DNA from: Kalaharituber pfeilii
Lineage: Eukaryota > Ascomycota > Pezizomycetes > Pezizales > Pezizaceae
Direction of reading: 5' to 3'
Assembly: GCA_015179045.1 (NCBI GenBank)
Contig: WHUZ01000056.1
Span: 62,001 to 126,000 of the forward strand
Length of the DNA: 64,000 nt
Shown here: piece after piece, positions 38,759 through 48,694 of the stretch
Layout: every line of letters starts with the position of its first letter
Numbering within the stretch: the first letter of the stretch is position 1
The notes under the pieces: model-generated
What the model saw: the letters and a program-made list of their open reading frames with translations, nothing else
Told to the model about the DNA's origin: nothing
The model's database searches: none
Position numbers and translations under genes: made by a program

Positions 38759-41218
38759 TGTGGCGTTCTTTAGACCGAATGCTGCCCTGAAGAAGTCTGG
38801 CTGCACTGACAGAGCAAGGGCAGAGTATGGTCCTGTTGATGAACTTCAAACAGTACGGTGAGAAATTGCCAATGAAATCACCTTAAGGAGCGAGCAATTG
38901 TTGAGAACGTGTTCTCTGCTGTGAACAATTGAAAGAGTGACCACAATCGTGTCTTCGGAGAAGAGGCGGAAATTCAATGATTGGCTGTGACTCTGTTCCC
39001 GCAAGCGTTCGTATGTGAAATGAAGGATTCCAATTCCCTGAATACAAAGCTCTCAACGTGAGTAGACAGAGAGCTGCTGATTGGAGATCACACTCACTAG
39101 AGTCGGCAGAATTGTTCCAAAGTAGTTCGCCTTTTATGATTTCTAACGTAGAGACTGGACAATGGTGGGGATGGAGGGGTGTTGGGGGTGTTGTACGCGG
39201 GAGTGGCAAGTGCAGGTGAAGGAGTACTTTGTGAGGAGATTCAAAGAGAGGTCAATCAATATATTGAAAGTGTAACGTTTGCCTCAATCGGATAAAAATA
39301 TTTGAAGACAAATGCACCCAAGAGTGGTGAAACACCATAGGGTGGGAGGGGAATAAACGAAGCCGATATGAGAGCGGGGTGGTAGGTTGTAGCGGGGTGT
39401 TGCTCTCTTTTTTTCTCTATGGAAGATGCCCAGCGACAGCAGGTGTTCTCCCTGGTTGCACTTCGATGCTCACCCAGACTGCACAAGAACACGCAGCGAC
39501 GGCGTACGGCTACCTCTCTGCTTGGATATAGGTTGCAAATACTAGTATCACAGTTGTGATTCTCCAAGACCAGTTGTTTGACGAACAGAAAGTGTCGTTA
39601 GCTTCGGAATTGTGTTCTCAAGTGACACTTGCTTTTAGATGTACTAGAATACCTAGCCCAAAGGAGAGGCTACAGGTTAAGTACTTAAGGTATGGCCAGC
39701 AAGATACCGGGAGGTAAGATAATATTATAATCACCTAGCTCTGTGCGGGTGGTGTGAACGTTGATGAAAGCCGATGAGATGGTTGCAGTCCACTGTATAG
39801 AGCCGGCGTAGCAAAGAATGCTTGAAGATGATCTAGAACTGGGGTGATGTGGATGGGTGAAAATATGAGTAATGGGATCAACGGCAAACTGCACAACTTT
39901 AGGTTCTTGATTTTGACATATGAGGCCTTGCCGTTAACTTGAAGAAAGATGCAGTAAATAGGTACAAGAGGAAAGGGAAATGTGTAAAAGGTTGGGAAGG
40001 TTGAAGGTGTTGTGAGATGCTTCTCAGGGCATTTTTGAGATATACATATGCCCTGAGCAAGAGACAAGGAAACAGCCTGTAGAGCGAGCGTGACAGCGCT
40101 GTTGCCGCGTTCACTAATGTATGAATACCTTTCCAGCATCCAGTAGGCACCGAACGACACGAGGCGACATGTAACAAAGCCGCGGATGTTAACACCAAAT
40201 TCATTAATTCAAGCGCATAAGGCTGCTAGTAGATAGATACACAGAACAAGACAAGACAAAAGCTTTGCGCTCTCGGCGGGCTGCGCTTTGCTGTCTGCTA
40301 TGTGTCTACGTTTCGGGCACGGGGACGCTGACTCTGAAGGACGTGATACCACTACTTACGAACTGCTCTCCTGTCGCCTGTGGCATCGTGCTTTGCCCAG
40401 GGCTTAGAGTTCTTCCTGCAGCGCCCTGTTCTCTGCTGGCTGGATGCTGCCAGTGGCCCTCCTGGGGCGAGCGGCAGAGTGGCCAGTGGTAGCATGCACC
40501 ATCATGATGCTGCCTGCTGCACTGCGCTGGGCTGTTGAAGTCCCTGCACAAGCGGGAGACCTGGGCAGTCTGGGCACGTTGAATTGGGCGACGGGGAAGC
40601 TTGTGGGAGGAACCGGTGCGATTGGCAGACGGATGGATGGCAGAGGTGCAGGCAAGTATGAAATAGTACTAGTACTTGACGCTTCATGGATCAAGATCGA
40701 ACATGGCAAGCAAGAGACAAGATCTCCAGCGCACAGCAGGAGGCCATGGAACATGCTAAGTAGCAATAGCACAATAGTGTAACTCGTAGTCTCCATCGAC
40801 TGCGCGGCTTCTGCGCTTGAAACGAAGCAGTACCGGCAGCTCGTCCTCCGGCGCGGACCAGGGCACCCAACCATGCAGAGTACATGCACCACTAGTTATA
40901 AAGTGCTCTCGATAAGCTAGCCCTACTAGTTCTTTTAAAGATGTCGCTCAATTGAGGCATCTTCGCACATACTTCTCATATTGCTCTCATCCCGGCAGTG
41001 TATTTGCACAATCAGTCACGTGATTCACGATATTAGGTTCTCTTCCCCCCCGTCAGTCAGTTGGATCCTCGTACTGCGATGCTCTGTTTGCTTGACCACG
41101 AATAGCCGAGATTTTAAGTGGAAACTATGATACATACGGCAACCAACGGATTTTCATAGTTTCGCTAGAGCCGTTTCGCGCGAATCTAAAAATGTGAGTT
41201 TCCGCCCCCAAAAATTGG
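38759..41218. other. Gene-poor region
   Basis: No gene I can support. 38807-39240 is probably the 5' region of the MYND gene. The remainder is of mixed composition with scattered short ORFs (for example about 40265-40890 on both strands) that lack family features. Confidence 0.45.
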
Positions 41219-42121
41219 CACTATGGTTGGGGACATCTGTATGCATACGCGGAGTAGGGGGCGACATTTGGTTCGATGACTAAGCACTCCATGTACATGG
41301 GTACATGCACGTTCTGCCCCATAGTATGCAGCGAGTTTGAAGGTATTCTTCCCACCTCCACCGCTCCATCGTTCTCCCACAGCTCTACCGCTTCTACCAC
41401 TCTACCACTCCCACTGCCCGCACTGCTGCTACTGCTCGCACTGCTGCTACTGCTCGCACTGCTGCTACTGCTCGCACTGCTGCTACTGCTCACACTGCTG
41501 CTACTGCTCACACTGCTGCTACTGCTGCTACTGCTGCTACTGCTGCTACTGCTGCTACTGCTGCTACTGCTGCTACTGCTGCTACTGCTGCTACTGCTGC
41601 TACTGCTGCTACTGCTGCTACTGCTGCTACTGCTGCTACTGCTGCTACTGCTGCTACTGCTGCTACTGCTCGCACTACTGTTACTGCTCCTCCGCTCTGT
41701 CACACTCTACATATCCTAGCCTAGCTGTGCTAGTTGTCAACTTGCATATATCTATTGCATCAGTCGCACACAATATAAAACCAAGTAGTAAAGGGGTATT
41801 GCATAAGGGATGTAATAATCTATTCCATTTTTAGTTAGCTACTCTCCATTTTTAGCTAGACTACTATATACTATACTATATTGGTGATTACTAAAGGGCG
41901 ACATTTATGACCCCTCTCCATATAAAATTCCTGACTTTAAACTCTATGAAGCACTATAACAAAAAATCAAATAAATAGATATCGCTTCGTAACTTTATTC
42001 TTCATTGTCTGATCTATCATATTACGACACGAAACTAATTTTATCTATTTATTTTAGTTGCGCTTTAGATCGTTGAAGTTGGGGTGCAATTTACTCCGCG
42101 TACAGATGCCCCCAACCATAT
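41219..42121. mobile_element. Small inverted-repeat element with (CTGCTA)n core
   Basis: The left end (from about 41222) reads TATGGTTGGGGACATCTGTA, then TGCATACGCGGAGTA. The right end (about 42090-42118), read on the minus strand, gives TATGGTTGGGGGCATCTGTA then CGCGGAGTA. The left copy has a 6-bp insertion (TGCATA), otherwise the ends match over about 28 bp. The roughly 0.9-kb interior holds a CTGCTA tandem array and AT-rich sequence, no transposase. No target duplication was obvious. A third copy of the same end lies at 9554-9585, supporting a repeat family. Confidence 0.5.
41421..41690. repeat. (CTGCTA)n tandem array
   Basis: About 270 bp of near-perfect CTGCTA hexamers with CTCGCA/CTCACA variants at the left edge. 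It produces artefact poly-Leu and poly-Ser open frames on the two strands. Confidence 0.95.
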
Positions 42122-42182
42122 CCAACGGAGGTGAGTATAGGCATGTATCATTTCGCTTGCTACAGAAAACTGCATATCTGTA

Positions 42183-42192
42183 GCTACGTATA
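42183..42192. repeat. Left target-site duplication (GCTACGTATA)
   Basis: Identical to 47257-47266 and directly abutting the left terminal inverted repeat. Ten bases, direct orientation. Confidence 0.8.
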
Positions 42193-42288
42193 CAGTCTCG
42201 AACCAGACTACCGCTTAGTGGCTGACTAAGCTACTCCACACTACGCGGTTGCTTCGTGGGAGAACGTCTGGAATAAAATGTGCGCGAC
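42193..42288 (+). repeat. Left terminal inverted repeat, 96 bp
   Basis: Exact inverted match to 47161-47256. The identity stops abruptly at the inner edge (TGCGCGAC), where sequences diverge. A further GTCGCGCGAC copy occurs subterminally at 42350-42359. Confidence 0.92.
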
Positions 42289-42567
42289 TTTACTAGTAAT
42301 TTTTTGCCCATACAAAATTTGGCGTCGCGAGGCGCTGCGACATGAAATTGTCGCGCGACTTCCACACCAAGACATTTATACTAGTCTAGTAACACTCCAC
42401 GTTTGACTAGCGTAGAGTGTCCTATCATAACTAGAGGTCAGTATTGTTTGTGAACGTGTGCTCACTCCACCGCCTGTCACATCCCTGTCCGATCGATCTA
42501 CCAATCGCAAGCCCCTTTTCGCAGTCTATCTGAGAACCTTAAGCCCTTTTCAGAAACATTTCTGACT

Positions 42568-44801
42568 ATGAACACTAGATCTGGACGTAGTATGAGTTTC
42601 GTACAGAAGTCTCCGGGGCCAGCGGGGGGTGGGAAGGGAGGGTCAAGTAATTCTAGGTTGGGACAGAAAGGAACAAACATTACGCCAAATAAGGCGCTGC
42701 AAAGAAAGGCAAAGGGAGCCTCAGTGGTCAATCCCGATATAGAGCTCCCGAACAAATTGGTTACTGCGACCCAAAACTCAAAAGTAAGTCTGCAGTATGT
42801 CTGTATAAAGTTTACATTCTAACGGAGTAGTTATAGACCAAAGAGGAATGGACCAGAAAAGTACAATGGCTGATGGCAACCCTTTTTTATCGATATCGAG
42901 ATTTCTCTAATGAGGATATCAAGACAATCATTGCTGCCATTGAACCTAAGCAAGCCAACGTCGTGAGCGCTAAATTAGAGGGTCCACAGCTACTCAAAAA
43001 CTGCATGGCAGAATTACAACAGGTCTGTCTGAGGATGCAAACAGACTGCGGTGCAAGATACGAACTATTGCTGACCTATCTGTAGGATATCCTCGCGGCG
43101 CATGAAGCGTTAGCACGAGCTTGGTTGGCGAGCGAAGAGGGTTTAGCCTACCAGGAAGGTTATAAGAGAAAACAAAAGGAACAGAAAAGGAGACCAGTCC
43201 CGGAGGTCAGTGTATTGGAGGGTTATTTTGCTCTGAAAGGCGTTGACCTCATGGGTGTGTGGATGTGCCTCGCAAGAGTTGCCAATAGTAGAATTTGGGA
43301 CGTGGGAGTGAATAGTAGCGGTAGGGGGATTTACATGAGTTTGCGCAATACTACCTACAATTTGTTGCGGCGTTTCATCGCTGGTTTGTCAGGATTAACA
43401 GAGGAGGAACGGGATATTGTTCCTACGAAAAGAATCACTATGCTTCGGGAGGCAACTGAGGAAAATCCGCAAGAAATGTGGCCACCGTATTCAACCAATA
43501 TGCCGACAAGTCCTGAGGCCTAGGTTGCAGTTCCAACAACCTATGAGAGTTGTCGAGATTGTCCGGAGTTTCAGAGATTGCTTGCCAGGTGTGGAGGTTC
43601 TATGGGATGGGATGATATGGATTTGGATTCAGAGCTATCGGATGAGGATGAAGATCTCTATACGCAGGTGATAGCCAACAATGGAGGTAATCATGGAAGA
43701 ACCGAGAACCCTGAAGACTCAATCGATGAGGCCAGGGAAAAGAGTGAAGAAATGGTGAAGGAAAAGGACTCCCCAGCCCCGGCAGGTGATGGTGTCAGAG
43801 AGAAAGATAAGAATGATGAGGGGACAAGGAAAGGAGACATGCCAAGTATGGAAGTGAAGGAAGGAGGTGCACTTCCAGTGAAGAATGAGGAAATGGAAGA
43901 AGAATTTGCTGAGGCGGGTTTAGGAAGCTGTGTGGGGGAAAAGTTCGCACTTGAGGTCAGTAAGCCACTGGCGAGCACTAACCTCATGTCAGTGCCAGAG
44001 AATGATGACTTCGAGGTTGAAGAGGAAGAGATGTGTACTGCTATTGAAGAAGAAGGTTATAATGAGCTCATCACATCGTGTGTGCGATTGCTAGAGGTGG
44101 CCCGTGATTTAAGGTGCACCGAGGGCAACGCGGGGCTAGGGCCAGTGGGGGATGCAGCCAGGGTATTGGGGAGACTTCAAAGATGGTCTGATGCACAAGA
44201 TAAGCTTGCAGTTTGTGTTATGGCTCAGCTGGAGCGTACCCAGGAGACAATGCAGGAGGTGGAAGCAGCCAGAAGAAAAATAATTGAGGATGGAGAGCGC
44301 TTGGAGCGTTGGAATAAGAAGGTTAGAAAGTCGGCGGTGGGAGTTAGTGAAGCAAGGAAGGGGAATATAGATCTTCAGAAGCAGTTTAGCGGAATATCAA
44401 CGGTATCTAGGCTTTCCGGTTTTCGTCGGTCTCTGGATGGGAAGCTCGGTGGAGTTCAGCCAATGTCAGGTGGTCCCGGGCGCTCAGTTGGGGGGATAGT
44501 GAGAGATCCTTTTACAGGCGCGAACCGCAAGCGGTCTCAAGTTGACGCCCATCGTCAAGAACAGGTTAAGCGAGTGCGTGTGGAGGCGATGATTCCGGCA
44601 AGTCAACATGAGGCGGCAGGCGGGAGTGACAGTCGTGAGGGTTCGGAGACCACTATTACGGGAGGGACCGGCAACAGGGTGGATATTTCTGGTAAGGCTA
44701 CTGAAGCTAACAAGGATGATGATGATGATAATGATGATGGAGATGCACTAGAAGAGGACATGGAGGCGCAATGTAATTCTGCACTCATGAATGGGATGTA
44801 A
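42568..44801 (+). CDS. Element-borne protein of unknown function (acidic, coiled-coil, basic C-terminal patch)
   Basis: Begins MNTRSGRSMSFVQKSPGPAG. Introns follow QNSK (from 42784, acceptor GTTATAG) and ELQQ (GTCTGT...CTGTAG), each joining in frame to TKEEWTRKVQWLMATLFYRY and DILAAHEALARAWLASEEGL. A frame change near 43490-43590 is resolved by an intron 43487-43588 (CC/G phase), continuing CGGSMGWDDMDLDSELSDED. The product of about 620 residues has a conserved-looking N-terminal helical domain (NEDIKTIIAAIEPKQANVVS; YFALKGVDLMGVWMCLARVA), a long acidic linker, a coiled coil (TQETMQEVEAARRKIIEDGE) and a basic patch (ANRKRSQVDAHRQEQVKRVR) before an Asp-rich end. I recognise no family. Location inside the TIRs makes it element cargo or a mobility accessory. 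The third intron is less certain than the others. Confidence 0.6.
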
Positions 44802-45117
44802 GATATGAAGTCATACTTTATGTCTAGTGTGGGTGAGCATCCTGAAGCTATGACGCAAAATGATGAGTGGAATTCAGAGTTACATAACTTTTACGTCAAA
44901 ATGGAAGGATTGGATTTGTAGTTAGAATGGGTCTTGCAAATATAAAAATGGATGGATATTGTATTCTGTGGGAAATAGTCAGAGCTACTAGGATTTTACA
45001 GTCGCGACAGCGGCGCGCGACTGAGCAAGAGCTAAGCGACATTCTAGCAGTTATCGCCCAAGTACGTGAACGGGAGTGTGCGACGCGGTCCCAGTGGAGC
45101 GACATTCCAAAGCGGTT

Positions 45118-45406
45118 GTCGCCCCAGAGCGACGGGGTCGCGCGACAGCCCAAGGGTGGAGCGACGGGGTCGCGCGACAGCCTAAGGGTGGAGCGACAAG
45201 GTCGCGCGACGGCTTAAGGGTGGAGCGACGGGGTCGCGCGACAGCCTAAGGGTGGAGCGACGGTTGTCGCCCGACTGCAAAATGGGTCGCGCGACAGCTT
45301 CAGGGTGGAGCGACGGTTGTCGCCCGACTGCAAAATGGGTCGCGCGACAGCCTAAGGGTGGAGCGACGGGGTCGCGCGACAGCTTCAGGGTGGAGCGACG
45401 GTTGTT
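45118..45406 (+). repeat. 32-bp tandem array, left arm, on GTCGCGCGAC
   Basis: Unit AGCCTAAGGGTGGAGCGACG then GGGTCGCGCGAC. Exact GTCGCGCGAC palindromes start at 45137, 45169, 45201, 45233, 45286, 45339 and 45371; two variant GTCGCCCGAC sites lie at 45266 and 45319. Spacing is 32 bp in the regular part and 53 bp where a variant spacer (CTGCAAAATGG) is inserted. Confidence 0.93.
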
Positions 45407-45622
45407 GCACAAAGCAACAGGATTATAGCGACAGTGAGAGAGCTATAGGGATAGCAGGAGAGCTACAGCGACAGCAACAGGACTATAGTGACAGCAACAG
45501 GACTATAGCGACAGCCACAGGACTATGGCGACAGCGAGAGAGCTATAGGGATAGCAAGAGAGCTACAGCGACAGAAGGACTACAGCGACAGCGGGAGAGC
45601 TACAGCGACAGTGACTATAGTG
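45407..45622 (+). repeat. Central short tandem repeat between the two arms
   Basis: Irregular tandem of ACTATAGCGACAGCAACAGG-like and GAGAGAGCTATAGGGATAGC-like units, each containing GCGACAG. It forms the loop between the inverted 32-bp arrays. Confidence 0.85.
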
Positions 45623-45858
45623 ACATGTCGCGCGACTCCGTCGCTCCACCCTTGGGCTGTCGCGCGACCCATTTTGCAGTCGGGCGACAACCGTCGCTCC
45701 ACCCTGAAGCTGTCGCGCGACCCCGTCGCTCCACCCTTAAGCTGTCGCGCGACCCCGTCGCTCCACCCTTAAGCTGTCGCGCGACCTTGTCGCTCCACCC
45801 TTGGGCTGTCGCGCGACCCCGTCGCTCCACCCTTGGGCTGTCGCGCGACCCCTTGAAG
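45623..45858 (-). repeat. 32-bp tandem array, right arm (inverted)
   Basis: Same unit as the left arm in opposite orientation. Exact GTCGCGCGAC sites start at 45627, 45659, 45712, 45744, 45776, 45808 and 45840, with one variant (GTCGGGCGAC) at 45679. Seven exact copies mirror the seven of the left arm. Confidence 0.93.
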
Positions 45859-46056
45859 CTCAAGGTTGACAATATCTTGACTCTTCTCGATATCATACCG
45901 TTTTGAAACACTACCCATAATGATCAGTTTTGCTTTTAAGCTACATGAGCTTGATCTTTCGATTAGAAGATATATGCATACCTCTCTGTATTTTATCTCC
46001 TTCTCAGCTTCTTGTGTATACTACTTAAGTAAATTCAACTCTAGCTATTCCTTGAC

Positions 46057-46985
46057 TTAATCATCCTCCCAATCACTATCTAGATCAATATACAAATCAT
46101 CAAACTGCAGACCTAACAAGTCATCTAGTTCTTCTCCGATATGCATACCTTCCTCTTCCGCATCTCTTTGTTCATCAGAACTTTCTCCTTCGCCTACTTC
46201 TACCTCGTCCACTTCATCTTCAACCAGTTCGCCTGATGCTCTTGCTTCCAATGCCTGTCCAACTTTTTTCGGCAAAATCATCATACCCTGGTAGTAGCAA
46301 TCTACTGTTGGTTTGATACGATGTGGGACTGTTCCACCACAGCTATCCACAGTGGTACGGCCCTCTTTCCACGTAAACAAGTCCTCCTCTAATAATATTC
46401 GGATTAACAGTTCTCTATCCTTACTAACATCCACTCTACTATGCCGTGAGCCATATGTTTGGGCACCTGCGCTACTATGAACGTTGAATTTAAGGTCCCT
46501 AAAACTCATAATATTGCGGGAGATGTCTTCCAAGTGGAATCTTTTCGACTGCCATGTTCCGCGTGGGTTATAATCTTGTTTAATATGCCTGACTGCAATC
46601 TCACAGATCTCATCCACTCCAACATAGCCTCCTATATATATCTTATCAGCTACATTCTCAGCTTTATCTATCAGTACTCCATTCCTTACCTGGTCGGCCG
46701 GTCAGATTCTGCAATATATTTTCTCTCCACATTTGACGATACCAAGAAGTCCATACACACTTGCGATCAATTGCTTGCTCAAGCAACTCTTGTGCATAGT
46801 TATGATTACCGCCTCCATGGAATAACACGCATAGGAAATCTTTGCAATGTTCGAGTGCTCCGGTATCTCCATTCTTCATAGAGGTATACTGCCACTTATA
46901 TATTATCAAATGCTGCAGTAGAAGCATGATATTTTCATGCACAATATCTCTCTTCTTATCTCCAAATTCCTCGATTTTTTTTGTG
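46057..46985 (-). pseudogene. DUF6589-like protein, C-terminal remnant
   Basis: Two pieces join across a 40-nt intron (about 46625-46664; GTAAGG donor, TACTGAT branch, TGTAG acceptor), giving NLTGRP-ADKIYIGGYVGVDE. From memory, the order matches fungal DUF6589 proteins: MKNGDTGALEHCKDFLCVLF, NHNYAQELLEQ, NLTGRP (usual NPTGxP), a DEICEIAVRHIKQDYNPRGT helix, and SFRDLKFNVHSSAG. A long Asp/Glu-rich tail ends at 46057. Upstream, the frame closes at TAG about 100 codons before the intron and the TIR follows at once, so the N-terminal majority of a normal family member is missing. DUF6589 proteins are repetitive in fungal genomes and suspected to be element-borne; a transposase role is inference. 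Start not defined. Confidence 0.6.
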
Positions 46986-47160
46986 CTTAGAGGCCAGTTT
47001 CTATGATGAGTTGGAGTACAGCTCTAGGATTGAATGTTGTCGCGAAAGGACAGTTTCATCCGATACTATACTAGTCTATACTAGTGAGTTTCACTAGCGT
47101 CAGGCATGTCGGCGACTCCAGTAGGCCGTCGCCGACATTTGCCCTTGGCTACTCTATGGC

Positions 47161-47256
47161 GTCGCGCACATTTTATTCCAGACGTTCTCCCACGAAGCAA
47201 CCGCGTAGTGTGGAGTAGCTTAGTCAGCCACTAAGCGGTAGTCTGGTTCGAGACTG
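47161..47256 (-). repeat. Right terminal inverted repeat, 96 bp
   Basis: Exact inverted match to 42193-42288. Outer end ...GAGACTG, directly followed by the duplicated GCTACGTATA (47257-47266). Confidence 0.92.
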
Positions 47257-47266
47257 GCTACGTATA
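47257..47266. repeat. Right target-site duplication (GCTACGTATA)
   Basis: Identical in the same orientation to 42183-42192. Confidence 0.8.
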
Positions 47267-48123
47267 TATTGTAGTCAAATTGTAGCAAACAAACACTTCC
47301 CCTGTTCCATTTGCACCTCTTATGTCGTATCCCGTCTTGGCCATTCATACCGACGCTAGGTCTATCATAAACTATCTGCAACATTGTGCCAAGTCCCCTT
47401 AGTCTCATTAGTCTTAGTAGCTTGCGGCAGGGTCATGACTAATCATAAAGCCGCAACAAAGTTTTAGTCTCATGCCAAGCCAAAGGCACATACCGCATCA
47501 TTCCAAAGCTGCTTATGATAGTTTAAGTGCTTGAGTGAAGTAGAGTAGGTATACAGATTAGGCTGTGTGCGAGATCAGTCTTGATGGATAGTGTGAAGGC
47601 GCATAGGGCGGTAGGCTATAGCATGATGTGAGCAGTCCATAGACCAGAGTACCCATAACCTTGAGAAGGTGCATGAGATACCACGTGCGTGCAAAGCCCT
47701 ACACATAAGTTGCAGACAAAGTGCAATTACCGGGTCAAATGTAAAATGTGACCCTGTTCATTACAAGATTGTCGAAAGATACAGAGACACCATTAACATC
47801 AAATCCGCAGCAACGAAAGCTCAATTCAGCTCGTCCAGCACACAGTGATTGTTCATACGTTAGGCTTTGGAATATGTAGAGACAAGTCAAGTACTTATTG
47901 ATCGGTCGGTCGGCAGGGCGATGACAGACGAAGTCACAGAGCTGAAGAAGAGGAACGTCAATACCAAGTATTTGACTTCATATTCGAACATGACTTGGTA
48001 TACGAGTATGTGATCATAGATTGTCTCCCTGTTTGCGTTGTTGGAATTTTCCCAAACAATTCAGTGGCTTGCGCCAGTGTTGGACTCACTGGAATCAATG
48101 GCTTGCTTTAGAAGTAGTCGAAT
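47267..48123. other. Flank of the TIR element, no intact gene
   Basis: No gene recognised. From about 47920 a short frame (MTDEVTELKKRNVNTKYLTS) with nearby stops may be the decayed upstream part of the pseudogene that follows. Confidence 0.4.
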
Positions 48124-48694
48124 TTGAGGCCTAGTCTTATCTCCGCATCTCCCCTCGATATGGAAGGCTATCCAGTGGGATCAATCGGAGACTTCAAAGA
48201 TAGGAACGCTAATGATTTGGTTTTATATATCATCGGCGCTGTTTTATACCATTTCAACCGCAAGATGGGATGCCAATTACGACTGAAGAGGGAGAAAGGA
48301 ATCATTGCCATGGACTGCAAAATGGAAAGAAATCAGGAATTTGTTCTGCTTGATTTAATTTCGGCGGAGGGTTACGAGAAAGACCGCTATGCACTGGTTG
48401 GGGAATAGAAGAGGTCCCATGTTGGAAAAGCCAAGAAGCAATGTATGGTGTCTATGAAAGACATGGAAGACAATAATGGAAGAGGAGAGGTATATGGATT
48501 TGTCATGACTGGAGAACTTTGGCAAATGATTAAATATGACGGCAGCTCATTTACTCAGACAGATGAGTATCGAGTAATGTTTCGTGGTATGGAGGGAAGA
48601 TAGGAGAAGTGGATGGAGAAGTTCTCACGTGTTGTGGAAGCCTGATTATGGCATTGGCTAATGGAGGGACTGTGAAGAGGGATGTAGCCGCCTG
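48124..48694 (+). pseudogene. Crinkler-like/PD-(D/E)XK-like repeat-family fragment, decayed
   Basis: Three consecutive pieces read as one protein with stops and a frameshift between them: MGCQLRLKREKGIIAMDCKM with YEKDRYALVGE then TAG; KAKKQCMVSMKDMEDNNGRG with EVYGFVMTGELWQMIKYDGS then TAG; and, one frame over, CGSLIMALANGGTVKRDVAA. From memory this order (KxQCLLxMKDxxDNNGxGxVYGFVTTGExWxMxxYDG, then ALSNGGxVKxDV) is the C-terminal domain of a large gene family in truffles and relatives, sometimes annotated crinkler-like. At least two stops and one frameshift mean it is not functional. Exact family name is uncertain. Confidence 0.5.

Larger units (their letters stand above)
42193..47256. mobile_element. 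5.06-kb DNA element with 96-bp perfect TIRs and 10-bp TSD
   Basis: The ends are exact inverted copies: 42193-42288 equals the reverse complement of 47161-47256 over 96 bp, beginning CAGTCTCGAACCAGACTACC. Outside both ends stands the same 10-mer, GCTACGTATA, as expected of a target duplication. Perfect ends and duplication suggest a recent insertion. Cargo in order: an unfamiliar multi-exon gene (+), two facing arrays of 32-bp repeats built on GTCGCGCGAC, and a truncated DUF6589-like gene (-). No DDE transposase I know is visible. TIR and TSD lengths recall Mutator-like elements (8-11 bp TSD, long TIRs), but content does not. It could be a non-autonomous relic or a new superfamily. Confidence 0.85.

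Noticed and set aside
41221..41834. Poly-Ser / poly-Leu / Cys-Tyr repeat proteins on both strands
   Set aside because: All are translations of the (CTGCTA)n microsatellite. There is no unique sequence with family features.
45118..45858. CRISPR-like array (regular 32-bp units)
   Set aside because: Units are contiguous tandem repeats without unique spacers, arranged as two inverted arms inside a eukaryotic transposon.
45358..45906. Open frame of 182 codons across the arrays
   Set aside because: It translates repeat units only, and on both strands. No splice or start context.
42193..47256. Identification as a Mutator-like element
   Set aside because: TIR and TSD lengths fit, but no MULE transposase motif could be found in any frame, so I left the superfamily open.
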